Shown here: piece after piece, positions 7,727 through 15,628 of the stretch
How positions within the stretch are numbered: the stretch's first letter is position 1
Layout of the letters: each line of letters begins with the position of its first letter
NCBI GenBank assembly: GCA_031268215.1
Contig: JAIRXP010000119.1
Location: forward strand, 1-54,423
Reading direction: 5' to 3'
DNA from: Bifidobacteriaceae bacterium
GTDB taxonomy: Bacteria; Actinomycetota; Actinomycetes; Actinomycetales; WQXJ01
Length of the DNA: 54,423 nucleotides
Notes under the pieces: model-generated
Told to the model about the DNA's origin: nothing
Database searches by the model: none
The model's input: the letters and a program-made list of their open reading frames with translations, nothing else
Made by a program: the position numbers and the translations under genes

Positions 7727-9106
7727 GTGGCCGAATCAACCGTGTACGACGCAGTCATACTTGGCGCGGGAAGCGGTGGTTATGCCACTGCCTTGCGTGC
7801 CGCCCAGCTAGGGCTGAACGTAGCCCTGATCGAGGACGACAAAGTTGGCGGAACCTGCCTGCACCGTGGCTGCATCCCGACCAAGGCGATGCTCCACTCC
7901 GCGGAGATCGCTGATCAGATCCGCGATTCGGGCAAGTATGGTGTGCGGTCCGCCCTGGAAGGGGTCGACATCAACGCCGTCAACACGTTCAAACAAGGCG
8001 TGATTGACCGGTTGTACAAGGGCCTCCAGGGGCTGGTTTCTAGCCGCGGCGTTCACCTCATCCAAGGTCACGGTGAGGTCGTGTCATCCACCCAAGTGAA
8101 GGTCGGGGACCAGCTAATCCAAGGCCGTCACTTGGTCCTGGGCACGGGCTCCTACGCCCGCTCCCTGCCCGGTCTGGCGGTTGAGGGACGAGTAATGACC
8201 TCCGACCAAGCACTGGCATTGGACTGGGTGCCGTCCAATCCGGTGGTCCTGGGCGGCGGCGTGATCGGTCTGGAGTTCGCCTCACTGTGGACTTCGTTCG
8301 GCGCCAAGGTGAACATTGTCGAGGCCCTAGACCACCTCGCCCCGAACGAAGACCTGGCAGTCTCAAAGCTCCTGGAGCGGTCTTTTAGGAAGCGTGGGAT
8401 TGGCTTCAGCCTGGGAGTCAAAGTGGCGGAAGTCACTCAAGACGAACGCCAGGTTACAGTCCGTCTAGAAAACGGCGAGCGACTGGGCGGTGACGTTCTA
8501 CTGGTAGCGGTGGGCCGCGGTCCCAACACTGCCGGGATTGGACTTGAGGCCGTCGGTGTCGAGATGGATCGCGGATTCGTCACCACCGACCCGGAACTGA
8601 GGACCAATGTGGGCGGAGTCTGGGCGGTCGGGGACATTGTGCCTGGCCTCCAGCTGGCCCACCGCGGGTTCGCTCAGGGGATCGCCGTGGCGGAACGGAT
8701 CGCCGGACAGCGCCCGGCCCCCCTGATCGAATCCGGCATCCCACGGGTGACCTACTGTGAGCCGGAAATAGCGTCCGTCGGCCTGACAGAAGAAGCCGCC
8801 AAGGCCGAACACGGCCAAGACGCCGTTGAGACCGTCGAATACAACCTGGCCGGCAACGGCAAGAGCCAGGTGCTCGGCACCCAAGGGTTCGTCAAGTTGG
8901 TCCGGTTGGCAGGCGGACCAGTCCTGGGGGTACACATGGTCGGCACCCGAATTGGCGAACTGGTGGGAGAAGCCCAGTTGATCGTGAACTGGGAGGCCTA
9001 CCCGCAAGACGTAGCCGAGTTGATCCACGCCCACCCAACCCAAGACGAAGCCATCGGTGAGGCCTTCCTGGCCTTGGCCGGCAAACCACTTCACGCCCAC
9101 GCTTGA
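7727..9106 (+). CDS. lpd: Dihydrolipoamide dehydrogenase (E3)
   Basis: A 459-residue FAD enzyme that reoxidises dihydrolipoyl groups of 2-oxoacid dehydrogenase complexes with NAD. The FAD-binding GAGSGG is at residues 13-18, the redox disulfide is Cys44/Cys49 in GGTCLHRGC, the NAD site is LGGGVIGLEFAS, and the active-site His-Glu pair is in HAHPTQDEAIGEAF. The GTG start follows AGGAAGG. The 190-bp gap before it is the promoter region of the operon. The next gene is an E2-like protein whose frame overlaps the stop but whose likely start is 18 bp downstream, so E3 and the E2-like protein are made together. No E1 gene lies nearby. Confidence 0.96.
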   Translation: MAESTVYDAVILGAGSGGYATALRAAQLGLNVALIEDDKVGGTCLHRGCIPTKAMLHSAEIADQIRDSGKYGVRSALEGVDINAVNTFKQGVIDRLYKGLQGLVSSRGVHLIQGHGEVVSSTQVKVGDQLIQGRHLVLGTGSYARSLPGLAVEGRVMTSDQALALDWVPSNPVVLGGGVIGLEFASLWTSFGAKVNIVEALDHLAPNEDLAVSKLLERSFRKRGIGFSLGVKVAEVTQDERQVTVRLENGERLGGDVLLVAVGRGPNTAGIGLEAVGVEMDRGFVTTDPELRTNVGGVWAVGDIVPGLQLAHRGFAQGIAVAERIAGQRPAPLIESGIPRVTYCEPEIASVGLTEEAAKAEHGQDAVETVEYNLAGNGKSQVLGTQGFVKLVRLAGGPVLGVHMVGTRIGELVGEAQLIVNWEAYPQDVAELIHAHPTQDEAIGEAFLALAGKPLHAHA

Positions 9107-9123
9107 GAGAAATCGGAGCAATG

Positions 9124-10587
9124 ATGTCCCAGCCAGTACCTATGCCGGCCCTCGGCGAATCGGTGACCGAGGGAACTGTCACGCAGTGGCTCAAGAAAGT
9201 CGGTGACACCGTCGCCGTCGATGAGCCTCTGGTCGAAATCTCCACCGACAAAGTCGACACTGAGATCCCTTCGCCTTTCGCTGGAGTGGTCCTTGAGATC
9301 CTTGTCGCCGAAGACGAGGTCGCTGAGGTTGGCACCGTCCTGGCGGTCCTGGGCGAGCCGGGCGGGATTGTGACACCCGCCCAGCCTGCCGCTGAACCAC
9401 CCGCCACCATCATGGCCAATTCCGCCCTCCCGGCGGCTGACTCAGCCCCCACCCCAGCCACTGGGCACCAGCTCCCGATCTTCCCGCCGGGCACCAGCCG
9501 GTCTACCCGGCCTGTCCCGCCGCCTGCCCTGCGGCCGGCCAGTCCGCCAGCCGCACCGTCTGGACCGCCGGCTTTCGCGCCCATCGCGCGGTCCGGCCAG
9601 TCTCACGCCGCTGCCCCCGCTGCTGCTACCGCGCCGGCTCGCGCCGCCGCGCCTGGCCGCCCGGCTCAGCCCGGCGCGGACCCCGCTCCTCAACTCAGGG
9701 CGGACGCCGCAGGGCCGTCCAATGGTGCTGACAGCGGTTCGACCTACCTGACGCCGTTGGTCCGCAAACTGGCCCATGAGACGGGCGTTGACCTGAACCA
9801 CGTGCGCGGTACGGGCGTTGGCGGCCGGATCCGCCGGGAAGACGTGCTGGCGGCGGTGCCACCGGCGCCAGCCGTACCCACAGCCCCCGCCGCGCCCGGT
9901 GATGAGGACCGCTTGCCTCGGCTCCGAGCGATTGAGCGACAGCTCCACGAGGTCTACCAGCCCACCCAACTCACCTCCGTAGCGGAGGTTGATGTGACGG
10001 ACGTGATGCGGCTGATTGGGCGCGGGCAGCGTTCCTTCGTGGACCGCGAAGGGATCGACCTGACACCCGATCCGTTCTTCGCCCGCGCCACCGTCGAGGC
10101 GCTGAAAGCGAACCCGGTGTTCAACGCTTCGATCGTGGACGGGGACGTCACCTATTACGCCCAGGAGAACCTTGGCGTGACAGTGTTCGCGCCCTCCGGA
10201 CCACTGGTACCCGTCATACCCGACGCTGGATCACTTGGACTAGTGGGCCTGGCTCATGCCATAGCCGGCGTCAAGGCTAGGGCCGCCGGTGGGGCTCTTG
10301 TACCTACTGACTTGGCTGCCGGGACATTCACCCTGACCGCCCCGGCCGGTCCAGACCTGATGCTCGATTTCCCGATCATTGAGGTACCACAAGTCGCGGT
10401 CCTGTCGGTTGGTGCCGTCACCCGCAGGCCGGTGGTGGTTGGCGAAGGGATCGCCGTGCGATTCACTAGCTACCTGGCGCTGTCCTACGACTCGCGACTG
10501 ATCACACCATCCGATGCCGCCAAGTTCCTCGGCCTGATCAAACAGCGGCTGGAATCCGGCGGTTTCGAAGCCGAACTGTCGTTGTAG
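9124..10587 (+). CDS. sucB: E2-like lipoyl protein (SucB family) lacking the acyltransferase motif
   Basis: A 487-residue relative of dihydrolipoamide succinyl/acetyltransferase. One lipoyl domain (about residues 1-78, lipoyl Lys43 in EISTDKVDTE) is followed by a long Pro/Ala linker, an E3-binding domain (YLTPLVRKLAHETGVDL to RIRREDVLAAV) and a C-terminal catalytic-type domain. In that domain the active-site motif HxxxDG, normally YDHRLVDGADAARFL, reads YDSRLITPSDAAKFL: the catalytic His is Ser457 and the DG is lost. The first-helix motif is also eroded. Codons were checked at 10486-10530. Human E3-binding protein PDHX has the same His-to-Ser change, so a structural, lipoyl-carrying and E3-recruiting role is a fair inference. 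ATG 9121 is an alternative start. The gene symbol is by family only. Confidence 0.88.
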   Translation: MSQPVPMPALGESVTEGTVTQWLKKVGDTVAVDEPLVEISTDKVDTEIPSPFAGVVLEILVAEDEVAEVGTVLAVLGEPGGIVTPAQPAAEPPATIMANSALPAADSAPTPATGHQLPIFPPGTSRSTRPVPPPALRPASPPAAPSGPPAFAPIARSGQSHAAAPAAATAPARAAAPGRPAQPGADPAPQLRADAAGPSNGADSGSTYLTPLVRKLAHETGVDLNHVRGTGVGGRIRREDVLAAVPPAPAVPTAPAAPGDEDRLPRLRAIERQLHEVYQPTQLTSVAEVDVTDVMRLIGRGQRSFVDREGIDLTPDPFFARATVEALKANPVFNASIVDGDVTYYAQENLGVTVFAPSGPLVPVIPDAGSLGLVGLAHAIAGVKARAAGGALVPTDLAAGTFTLTAPAGPDLMLDFPIIEVPQVAVLSVGAVTRRPVVVGEGIAVRFTSYLALSYDSRLITPSDAAKFLGLIKQRLESGGFEAELSL

Positions 10588-10602
10588 GTAGGATCATTCG
10601 CC

Positions 10603-11382
10603 GTGGCATCAAGATCCCCCAACAAGGACCCATGGGCTGGACCCGAAGTAAGCGGCCGGGCCGCCAAGAAGGCCGCTAAGGCGGCCTCCAAGGCGGCCAA
10701 GGCCAACAAGACCCGGTGGTACAAGCAGATCGCCCAGGTCTACCAGATGGTCGCCAAACAGCAGCCCCTGATCTGGCTGTGGCTGATAGCGATAGTGGCC
10801 GGCTTCGAGGCCGTGGCCATTCTGTTTGGCGCGTTCATCTGGAAGGGCAACATCGGCTACATGGCCTTCTTGGCGGCGCCCTTGGGACTGCTGGCCTGCT
10901 CCATGTACCTGGGCCGGCAGGCGGAATCCACCGCCTACGCCCAGATCGAAGGTCAGCCTGGGGCGACCGCATCGGCTCTGGCCACTATCCGCCGGGGCTG
11001 GACCATAGAGCAAGAACCAGTCGCGGTTGACCCCCGTTCCATGGACATGGTTTTCCGGGTGGTAGGCCGGCCGGGGATCGTACTGATTGGCGAAGGCAGC
11101 ACTGGGCGCGTCAAGGGCATGCTGAAGAAGGAACGTCAGCGGGTCGCCCGCGTGGCGCCTGGCGTGAAGGTTCATGAGCTGTTGGTTGGCCGGGGCGATG
11201 ATCAAGTGCCGTTGCCCAAACTGGTCCGCAAGCTCAAGCGCCTGCGTCCGTCCTTGAACAAAGCCGCGCTGGCTGAAGTCAACCGACGCTTGCAGTCAAT
11301 CGGCGGCATGAAACTGCCCCTGCCCAAGGGGATTGACCCGATGCGGGCGCGTCCGGACCGCCGCGCTTTGCGCGGCAAGTGA
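10603..11382 (+). CDS. DUF4191 membrane protein
   Basis: A 259-residue actinobacterial protein, function unknown. The Ala/Lys-rich N-terminus (residues 16-40) and WYKQIAQVYQM lead into two membrane segments, about residues 56-76 and 84-106. A soluble domain with VFRVVGRPGIVLIGEG and a basic C-terminus with LRRLRP-like LKRLRPSL follow. It starts with GTG 15 bp after the E2-like gene and is in the same operon. DUF4191 genes usually sit near lipoate or lipoyl-complex genes, which fits here, but no biochemical role is known to me. Confidence 0.85.
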   Translation: MASRSPNKDPWAGPEVSGRAAKKAAKAASKAAKANKTRWYKQIAQVYQMVAKQQPLIWLWLIAIVAGFEAVAILFGAFIWKGNIGYMAFLAAPLGLLACSMYLGRQAESTAYAQIEGQPGATASALATIRRGWTIEQEPVAVDPRSMDMVFRVVGRPGIVLIGEGSTGRVKGMLKKERQRVARVAPGVKVHELLVGRGDDQVPLPKLVRKLKRLRPSLNKAALAEVNRRLQSIGGMKLPLPKGIDPMRARPDRRALRGK

Positions 11383-11386
11383 CGCC

Positions 11387-12283
11387 TTGAGCGCCCCTGC
11401 GGCCGGCTGGCGCCGGCGCGATGAGGCCAGCCGACGGCTCTTGGCGGCGGCTCTCTTGGCTGGCCTACTGGCCGGTCCGGTGGTCAGTCTGGCTTCCTGT
11501 CAGGCGGGTGTTTCCAGCGTGCCAACACCAACTGTGACAGTGCCGTCCGGCGCTCCCGGCGCCGCTGACCAGCACGCTCAGGCCGTCCAGTTCAACGATT
11601 GCCTGACCGCGGCTGGTCTGCCAGCCGAGTTAACCGAAGTGTGGGGAGGATTCGCCTCGGTCGATTGGAAACGTACAGAAGGCGTGGTTCTGCTTTATAG
11701 CTGGCCAGATGGCCGGGCCGGCGCAACCGAGGACATGTCGTCTGAGGCCGCCACCGAGTTCCTCACCACCTATTCCGACCAACCGCGTTTGATGTTGGAC
11801 GGAACCGACCGGTCCCCAGAGGTGGTCGCGTGTTGGGAATCGAGCGGTTACGAACCGCCTCCTTCCTTGACTGACCCGGACGTCGAGTTGGAAACCAAAC
11901 GGGCGATTGTCGAGGCCAGCAATGAATGGGCGGACTGTGCCCGGGCAAACGGGTTCCCTCAGGTTGTGGACGCCCCTGAGCCAGTGGCGGACGCCTTCAC
12001 CTCCATGCCGACTGTCACCCTTCCCGCGACGATTGAGGCCACTCAACTCAAGGCGCTCCTGGCGGCCTGCCCCAACTTTCTCCCAGACCACGCCACAGTG
12101 ACTGAGCAGGGCGGGGGTCTGCCCAGCCTGATTGATCCCGGCGGCCAGCCGAACGTGACGATTGACCCTGTGGCCATGGGCGCGGACCAAGCGGATTGGG
12201 GAAGGTTCTACGAGTTGATGGCGATCCTCGGCCAAGCCCGGATTGACTTCTACGCCGAACACGGCCAGGAAACCCCCCCGTAA
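11387..12283 (+). CDS. Putative lipoprotein
   Basis: About 298 residues. A basic n-region (RRRDEASRR), a hydrophobic stretch LLAAALLAGLLAGPVVSL and the lipobox LASC (Cys38 from this start) mark a secreted lipoprotein anchored to the outer face of the membrane. The mature part has four spaced cysteines in contexts such as FNDCLTAAG, VACWES, WADCARANG and LAACPNF, which suggests two disulfides; the FNDCL and WADCA pieces look like an internal duplication of one small domain. The start is uncertain: TTG 11387 gives a normal signal length, while GTG 11333 lies inside the DUF4191 gene. I do not recognise a function. Confidence 0.7.
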   Translation: MSAPAAGWRRRDEASRRLLAAALLAGLLAGPVVSLASCQAGVSSVPTPTVTVPSGAPGAADQHAQAVQFNDCLTAAGLPAELTEVWGGFASVDWKRTEGVVLLYSWPDGRAGATEDMSSEAATEFLTTYSDQPRLMLDGTDRSPEVVACWESSGYEPPPSLTDPDVELETKRAIVEASNEWADCARANGFPQVVDAPEPVADAFTSMPTVTLPATIEATQLKALLAACPNFLPDHATVTEQGGGLPSLIDPGGQPNVTIDPVAMGADQADWGRFYELMAILGQARIDFYAEHGQETPP

Positions 12284-12366
12284 CAAGGCCTTCACCGATG
12301 AGTCACCCAGGGCTTCTAGGGTTTCCATGTTTCAGCGACCACCAACTCTAAGGAGTACCTGCACTC
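12284..12366 (+). promoter_or_regulatory. glnA1 upstream region with Shine-Dalgarno site
   Basis: An AAGGAG site at 12351-12356 precedes the glnA1 ATG by 10 nt. I could not identify a convincing -10 box or a GlnR-type operator in this 83-bp gap. Confidence 0.35.
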
Positions 12367-13791
12367 ATGTTCACTAGCGCTGAAGAGGCCTTGGCCTTTG
12401 TCCGCTCTGAAGGCGTGGAGTTTGTCGATGTCCGGTTCTGCGATCTACCAGGCATTATGCAACACTTCACGATTCCCGCCGCAGTCTTCAACGAGGATGC
12501 CTTCGCCGATGGCCTGATGTTTGATGGATCCTCCATCCGGGGATTCCAGGCCATCCATGAATCTGACATGAAACTGATGCCGGACGTGAAGACCGCCTTC
12601 GTGGATCCGTTCAGGACCCGCAAGACCTTGATCGTCAACTTCTCAATTGTTGACCCGTTCACCGGCGAACAGTACTCGCGTGATCCACGCAACGTCGCCG
12701 CCAAAGCTGAGGCCTACCTCGCCTCGACCGGTATCGCGGATATCGCCTTCTTCGCGCCAGAGGCGGAGTTCTACGTCTTCGATGATGTCCGCTACGAAAC
12801 CAACGAACACGAGTCGTTCTACCACATCGATTCGGCAGAGGCCTGGTGGAACACCGGCCGTAAGGAAGAAGGCGGCAACCAGGCCTACAAGACCCGAATC
12901 AAGGGCGGATACTTCCCCGTGTCGCCTTCCGACCAGATGGCTGACCTGCGCGACGAAATGGTCTACCTGCTGGCCCAGTCCGGATTGACCATGGAACGGG
13001 CCCACCATGAGGTTGGCACTGCCGGCCAACAGGAGATCAACTATCAGTACTCGACCCTGCTGCACGCCGGCGATGACCTGATGAAGTTCAAGTACATCAT
13101 CCGCAACGCCGCTTGGCAGGCAGGCAAGACCGCCACCTTCATGCCCAAGCCGATCTTTGGCGACAACGGCTCTGGTATGCACTGCCACCAGTCTCTGTGG
13201 ATGAAGGGCGAGCCGCTGTTCTTCGATGAGCGCGGTTACGGCGGGCTGTCAGATCTGGCGCGCTGGTACATTGGCGGGTTGCTGGCCCATGCGCCATCGG
13301 TCCTGGCTTTCACCAACCCGACGGTCAACTCCTATCACCGGTTAGTGCCGGGGTTTGAGGCGCCCGTCAACCTGGTCTATTCGCAGCGCAACCGTTCAGC
13401 CTGCATCCGCATCCCGGTGACTGGCTCCTCCCCCAAGGCCAAGCGGATCGAATTCCGCGTGCCGGATCCTTCCTCGAACCCGTACTTGGCCTTCTCCGCC
13501 CAGTTGATGGCTGGACTTGACGGCATCAAGAACCGGATTGAGCCACCAGAACCGGTCGACAAGGACCTCTATGAACTGCCGCCGGCCGAACACGCCCAGA
13601 TTCAGCAAGTGCCTGGGTCGCTCCCGGAAGTGCTGGACGCGCTCGAAGCGGACAACGATTTCCTCACCGAAGGCTACGTTTTCACGCCTGATCTGATCGC
13701 GACCTGGACCGAGTACAAGCGCACCCACGAGGTCGATCCGTTGCGCCTGCGCCCGCACCCGCACGAGTTCGAACTCTATTACGACATCTAG
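12367..13791 (+). CDS. glnA: Glutamine synthetase type I (beta, adenylylatable)
   Basis: A 474-residue enzyme making glutamine from glutamate, ammonia and ATP; dodecameric in this family. Visible motifs are [20 protein letters not shown], the ATP site [16 protein letters not shown], and NRSACIRIP. The adenylylation site is present: [10 protein letters not shown] with Tyr402, equivalent to Tyr397 of the enteric enzyme. This agrees with the glnE gene 1.8 kb downstream. Length and start ([12 protein letters not shown]) are standard. A hairpin follows the stop codon. This is the main ammonia-assimilating enzyme, feeding the glutamate synthase encoded at 48059-54086. Confidence 0.98.
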   Translation: MFTSAEEALAFVRSEGVEFVDVRFCDLPGIMQHFTIPAAVFNEDAFADGLMFDGSSIRGFQAIHESDMKLMPDVKTAFVDPFRTRKTLIVNFSIVDPFTGEQYSRDPRNVAAKAEAYLASTGIADIAFFAPEAEFYVFDDVRYETNEHESFYHIDSAEAWWNTGRKEEGGNQAYKTRIKGGYFPVSPSDQMADLRDEMVYLLAQSGLTMERAHHEVGTAGQQEINYQYSTLLHAGDDLMKFKYIIRNAAWQAGKTATFMPKPIFGDNGSGMHCHQSLWMKGEPLFFDERGYGGLSDLARWYIGGLLAHAPSVLAFTNPTVNSYHRLVPGFEAPVNLVYSQRNRSACIRIPVTGSSPKAKRIEFRVPDPSSNPYLAFSAQLMAGLDGIKNRIEPPEPVDKDLYELPPAEHAQIQQVPGSLPEVLDALEADNDFLTEGYVFTPDLIATWTEYKRTHEVDPLRLRPHPHEFELYYDI

Positions 13792-13804
13792 AGATACGGC
13801 ATCG

Positions 13805-13833
13805 AGTGTCCCCCACCAGGAATACGGGACACT
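13805..13833 (+). terminator. Hairpin downstream of glnA1
   Basis: AGTGTCCC (13805-13812) and GGGACACT (13826-13833) form a perfect 8-bp stem with a 13-base loop, 14 bp past the stop. A second imperfect hairpin (GCTTGGGG with CCCCCAAAGC) lies at 13851-13870. Neither has a T-tract, which is common in high-GC bacteria. Confidence 0.55.
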
Positions 13834-13950
13834 AGCCCGCTGACCGGATGGCTTGGGGAGCCCCCAAAGCTAGTCCCCAGGCCACCGTCGCGGTTGCCCG
13901 CGTAGCCCCAAGAACCTCGCGGGTCCACAAGTGGGAGTGCGGGACCCGGT

Positions 13951-13956
13951 TAGACT
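13951..13956 (+). promoter_or_regulatory. Possible -10 box for panD
   Basis: TAGACT lies 37 bp before the panD ATG, which has its own TAGGAG Shine-Dalgarno site at 13983-13988. An inverted repeat GGGTCC/GGACCC spans 13921-13948 just upstream. Confidence 0.4.
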
Positions 13957-13993
13957 TGCGCAGGTCTCTTGTCACCTAACAGTAGGAGCCACT

Positions 13994-14440
13994 ATGACGG
14001 TTCTGGGGCGGACTATGATCCTGTCCAAGATTCACCGAGCCACGGTCACCGGGGCCGATTTGAATTACGTCGGTTCGATCACGATTGATGCCGACTTGTT
14101 GGCGGCCACCGATATGGCCGAGGGCCAGCAGGTCGATGTCCTCAACGTGACCAACGGCTCCCGGCTGACGACTTACGTCATAGCCGGCCCAGCGGGTTCA
14201 GGGACAATCGAGATCAATGGCGCCGCCGCTCACCATAACCAGATTGGCGACATCATCATTGTGGTGGGATATGGCCTGGTGGCGGAAGAATCAGTCAAGG
14301 CTCACCGCCCCAAGGTCGCGTTCGTTGACCGGGCCAACCGAATCGTTTCCCTGGGCGCGGCGCCCGGCGGTCCAGCGCCGTCCGTTGAAGCGACCTTGCT
14401 GGTTGAGGCAACCACACCGACAAAGGAAACCGCCCCGTGA
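13994..14440 (+). CDS. panD: Aspartate 1-decarboxylase precursor
   Basis: A 148-residue pro-enzyme that makes beta-alanine from aspartate for pantothenate synthesis. It cleaves itself at Gly27-Ser28 in LNYVGSIT, and Ser28 becomes the pyruvoyl group. The conserved Lys12 is in SKIHRATVTGADL. The middle part shows GTIEINGAAAHHNQIGD and the GD/IIVVGYG end of the barrel. The ATG at 13994 follows TAGGAG; the frame is open from 13931 but the extra residues are not conserved. The C-terminal 25 residues are a Pro/Thr tail beyond the usual length. panB lies 6.5 kb away on the same strand. Confidence 0.95.
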   Translation: MTVLGRTMILSKIHRATVTGADLNYVGSITIDADLLAATDMAEGQQVDVLNVTNGSRLTTYVIAGPAGSGTIEINGAAAHHNQIGDIIIVVGYGLVAEESVKAHRPKVAFVDRANRIVSLGAAPGGPAPSVEATLLVEATTPTKETAP

Positions 14441-15579
14441 AACAGACCGCTCCACCTTGGCTGATCCGCGCCACCATTCAAGTGGTGCTGGTAATCGCGG
14501 CGGCGGTGATCATATGGCTCGCCGTGATCCAATTGTTCTCTTTGATCATGGTGGTGGTGACATCGCTGTTCGTGGCTTTGGCGATGGAACCGCCAGTCAA
14601 CTGGCTGGTCGCGAAAGGCTGGAAACGCGGGCTAGCCACTGGCCTAGTCATGTTAGTGGTGGCGCTAGCCGTGGCCGGCCTGGTGGCGGCCTTCGGATCC
14701 ATGTTCATCAGCCAGGTAATCGCACTGGTCGAGCGCATCCCAGCGATCTACGAGGACGTCACTAGCTGGTTAGTGGAACGCTTTGGCGCCCGCATCCCGA
14801 CTACCAACGAGGCCCTTCAACGGGTGGCATCAGAATGGGGAACTACCCTGGCTGCGAACGCTTGGGCGGTGGGCAGCCAGGTCTTCTCCGGGCTGATCTC
14901 CTTCCTGGGCTTGCTCATGCTGGTCTTCTACATTTCCGCCCAGGGCCCCAAGTTCCGGGCCACGATCTGTTCCCCGCTGCCGCCAAAGAACCAGCGAGTG
15001 GTCCTCAAGGTTTGGAGCACCGCCCAAGAGAAGACCGCTGGCTACATCTCCTCACGAGTCATTTTGGCCTTGATCAATGCCATCGCGACATTCATTTTCT
15101 TGATGGTTATGGGAATCGATTACGCCTTGCCGCTGTCGCTGTTCTGTGGCGTTGTCTCGCAGTTCGTGCCAACCGTCGGCACGTACTTGGGCGGCGCCGG
15201 CCCAGTGCTGGTCGGTTTGATTGAGTCCCCCATCCGGGGGTTGGCCGTACTGGTCTTCATCATCGCCTACCAGCAGGTCGAGAACCTGTTGGTGGCTCCC
15301 AAGCTGACCTCCAAGACGATGGAGGTGAACCCGGCCGTCGCCTTCGTCTCGGTGCTGGCGTTGGGTTCTTTGCTGGGGCCGATCGGCGCGTTCTTGTCCT
15401 TGCCCATGGTCGCCACCTGCCAGGCGATCATTTCTACGTACGTTCACCGCTACGAGCTGGTCGATGACGACTTGTTACGTCAGGACGGCGGCTCGCCATC
15501 CAAGCCGTCCCCCGCTCGGGCCGCGGCCGTGGCCGGTTCCGCCGATGCCGTCGCCCCCGAAGCGTTGGATCCGGAGTAG
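14437..15579 (+). CDS. AI-2E family transporter / permease
   Basis: A 380-residue integral membrane protein of the AI-2E (PerM-like) family. Paired hydrophobic segments near residues 9-55, a soluble loop around residues 90-150 (VERIPAIYEDVTSWLVERFG), and four or more further membrane spans with PTVGTYLGG and QQVENLLVAPKL, the family signature. The C-terminal 40 residues are cytosolic, Pro/Ala-rich. GTG overlaps the panD TGA (GTGA), so it is translationally coupled to panD. Despite the family name, members move varied solutes, including sodium in exchange for protons; the substrate here is unknown. Confidence 0.88.
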   Translation: MKQTAPPWLIRATIQVVLVIAAAVIIWLAVIQLFSLIMVVVTSLFVALAMEPPVNWLVAKGWKRGLATGLVMLVVALAVAGLVAAFGSMFISQVIALVERIPAIYEDVTSWLVERFGARIPTTNEALQRVASEWGTTLAANAWAVGSQVFSGLISFLGLLMLVFYISAQGPKFRATICSPLPPKNQRVVLKVWSTAQEKTAGYISSRVILALINAIATFIFLMVMGIDYALPLSLFCGVVSQFVPTVGTYLGGAGPVLVGLIESPIRGLAVLVFIIAYQQVENLLVAPKLTSKTMEVNPAVAFVSVLALGSLLGPIGAFLSLPMVATCQAIISTYVHRYELVDDDLLRQDGGSPSKPSPARAAAVAGSADAVAPEALDPE

Positions 15580-15628
15580 CCGTTCTCTCGCCGAGGTCCC
15601 AGTGTTCTTCGCCGGAAATCCGGGGCAC

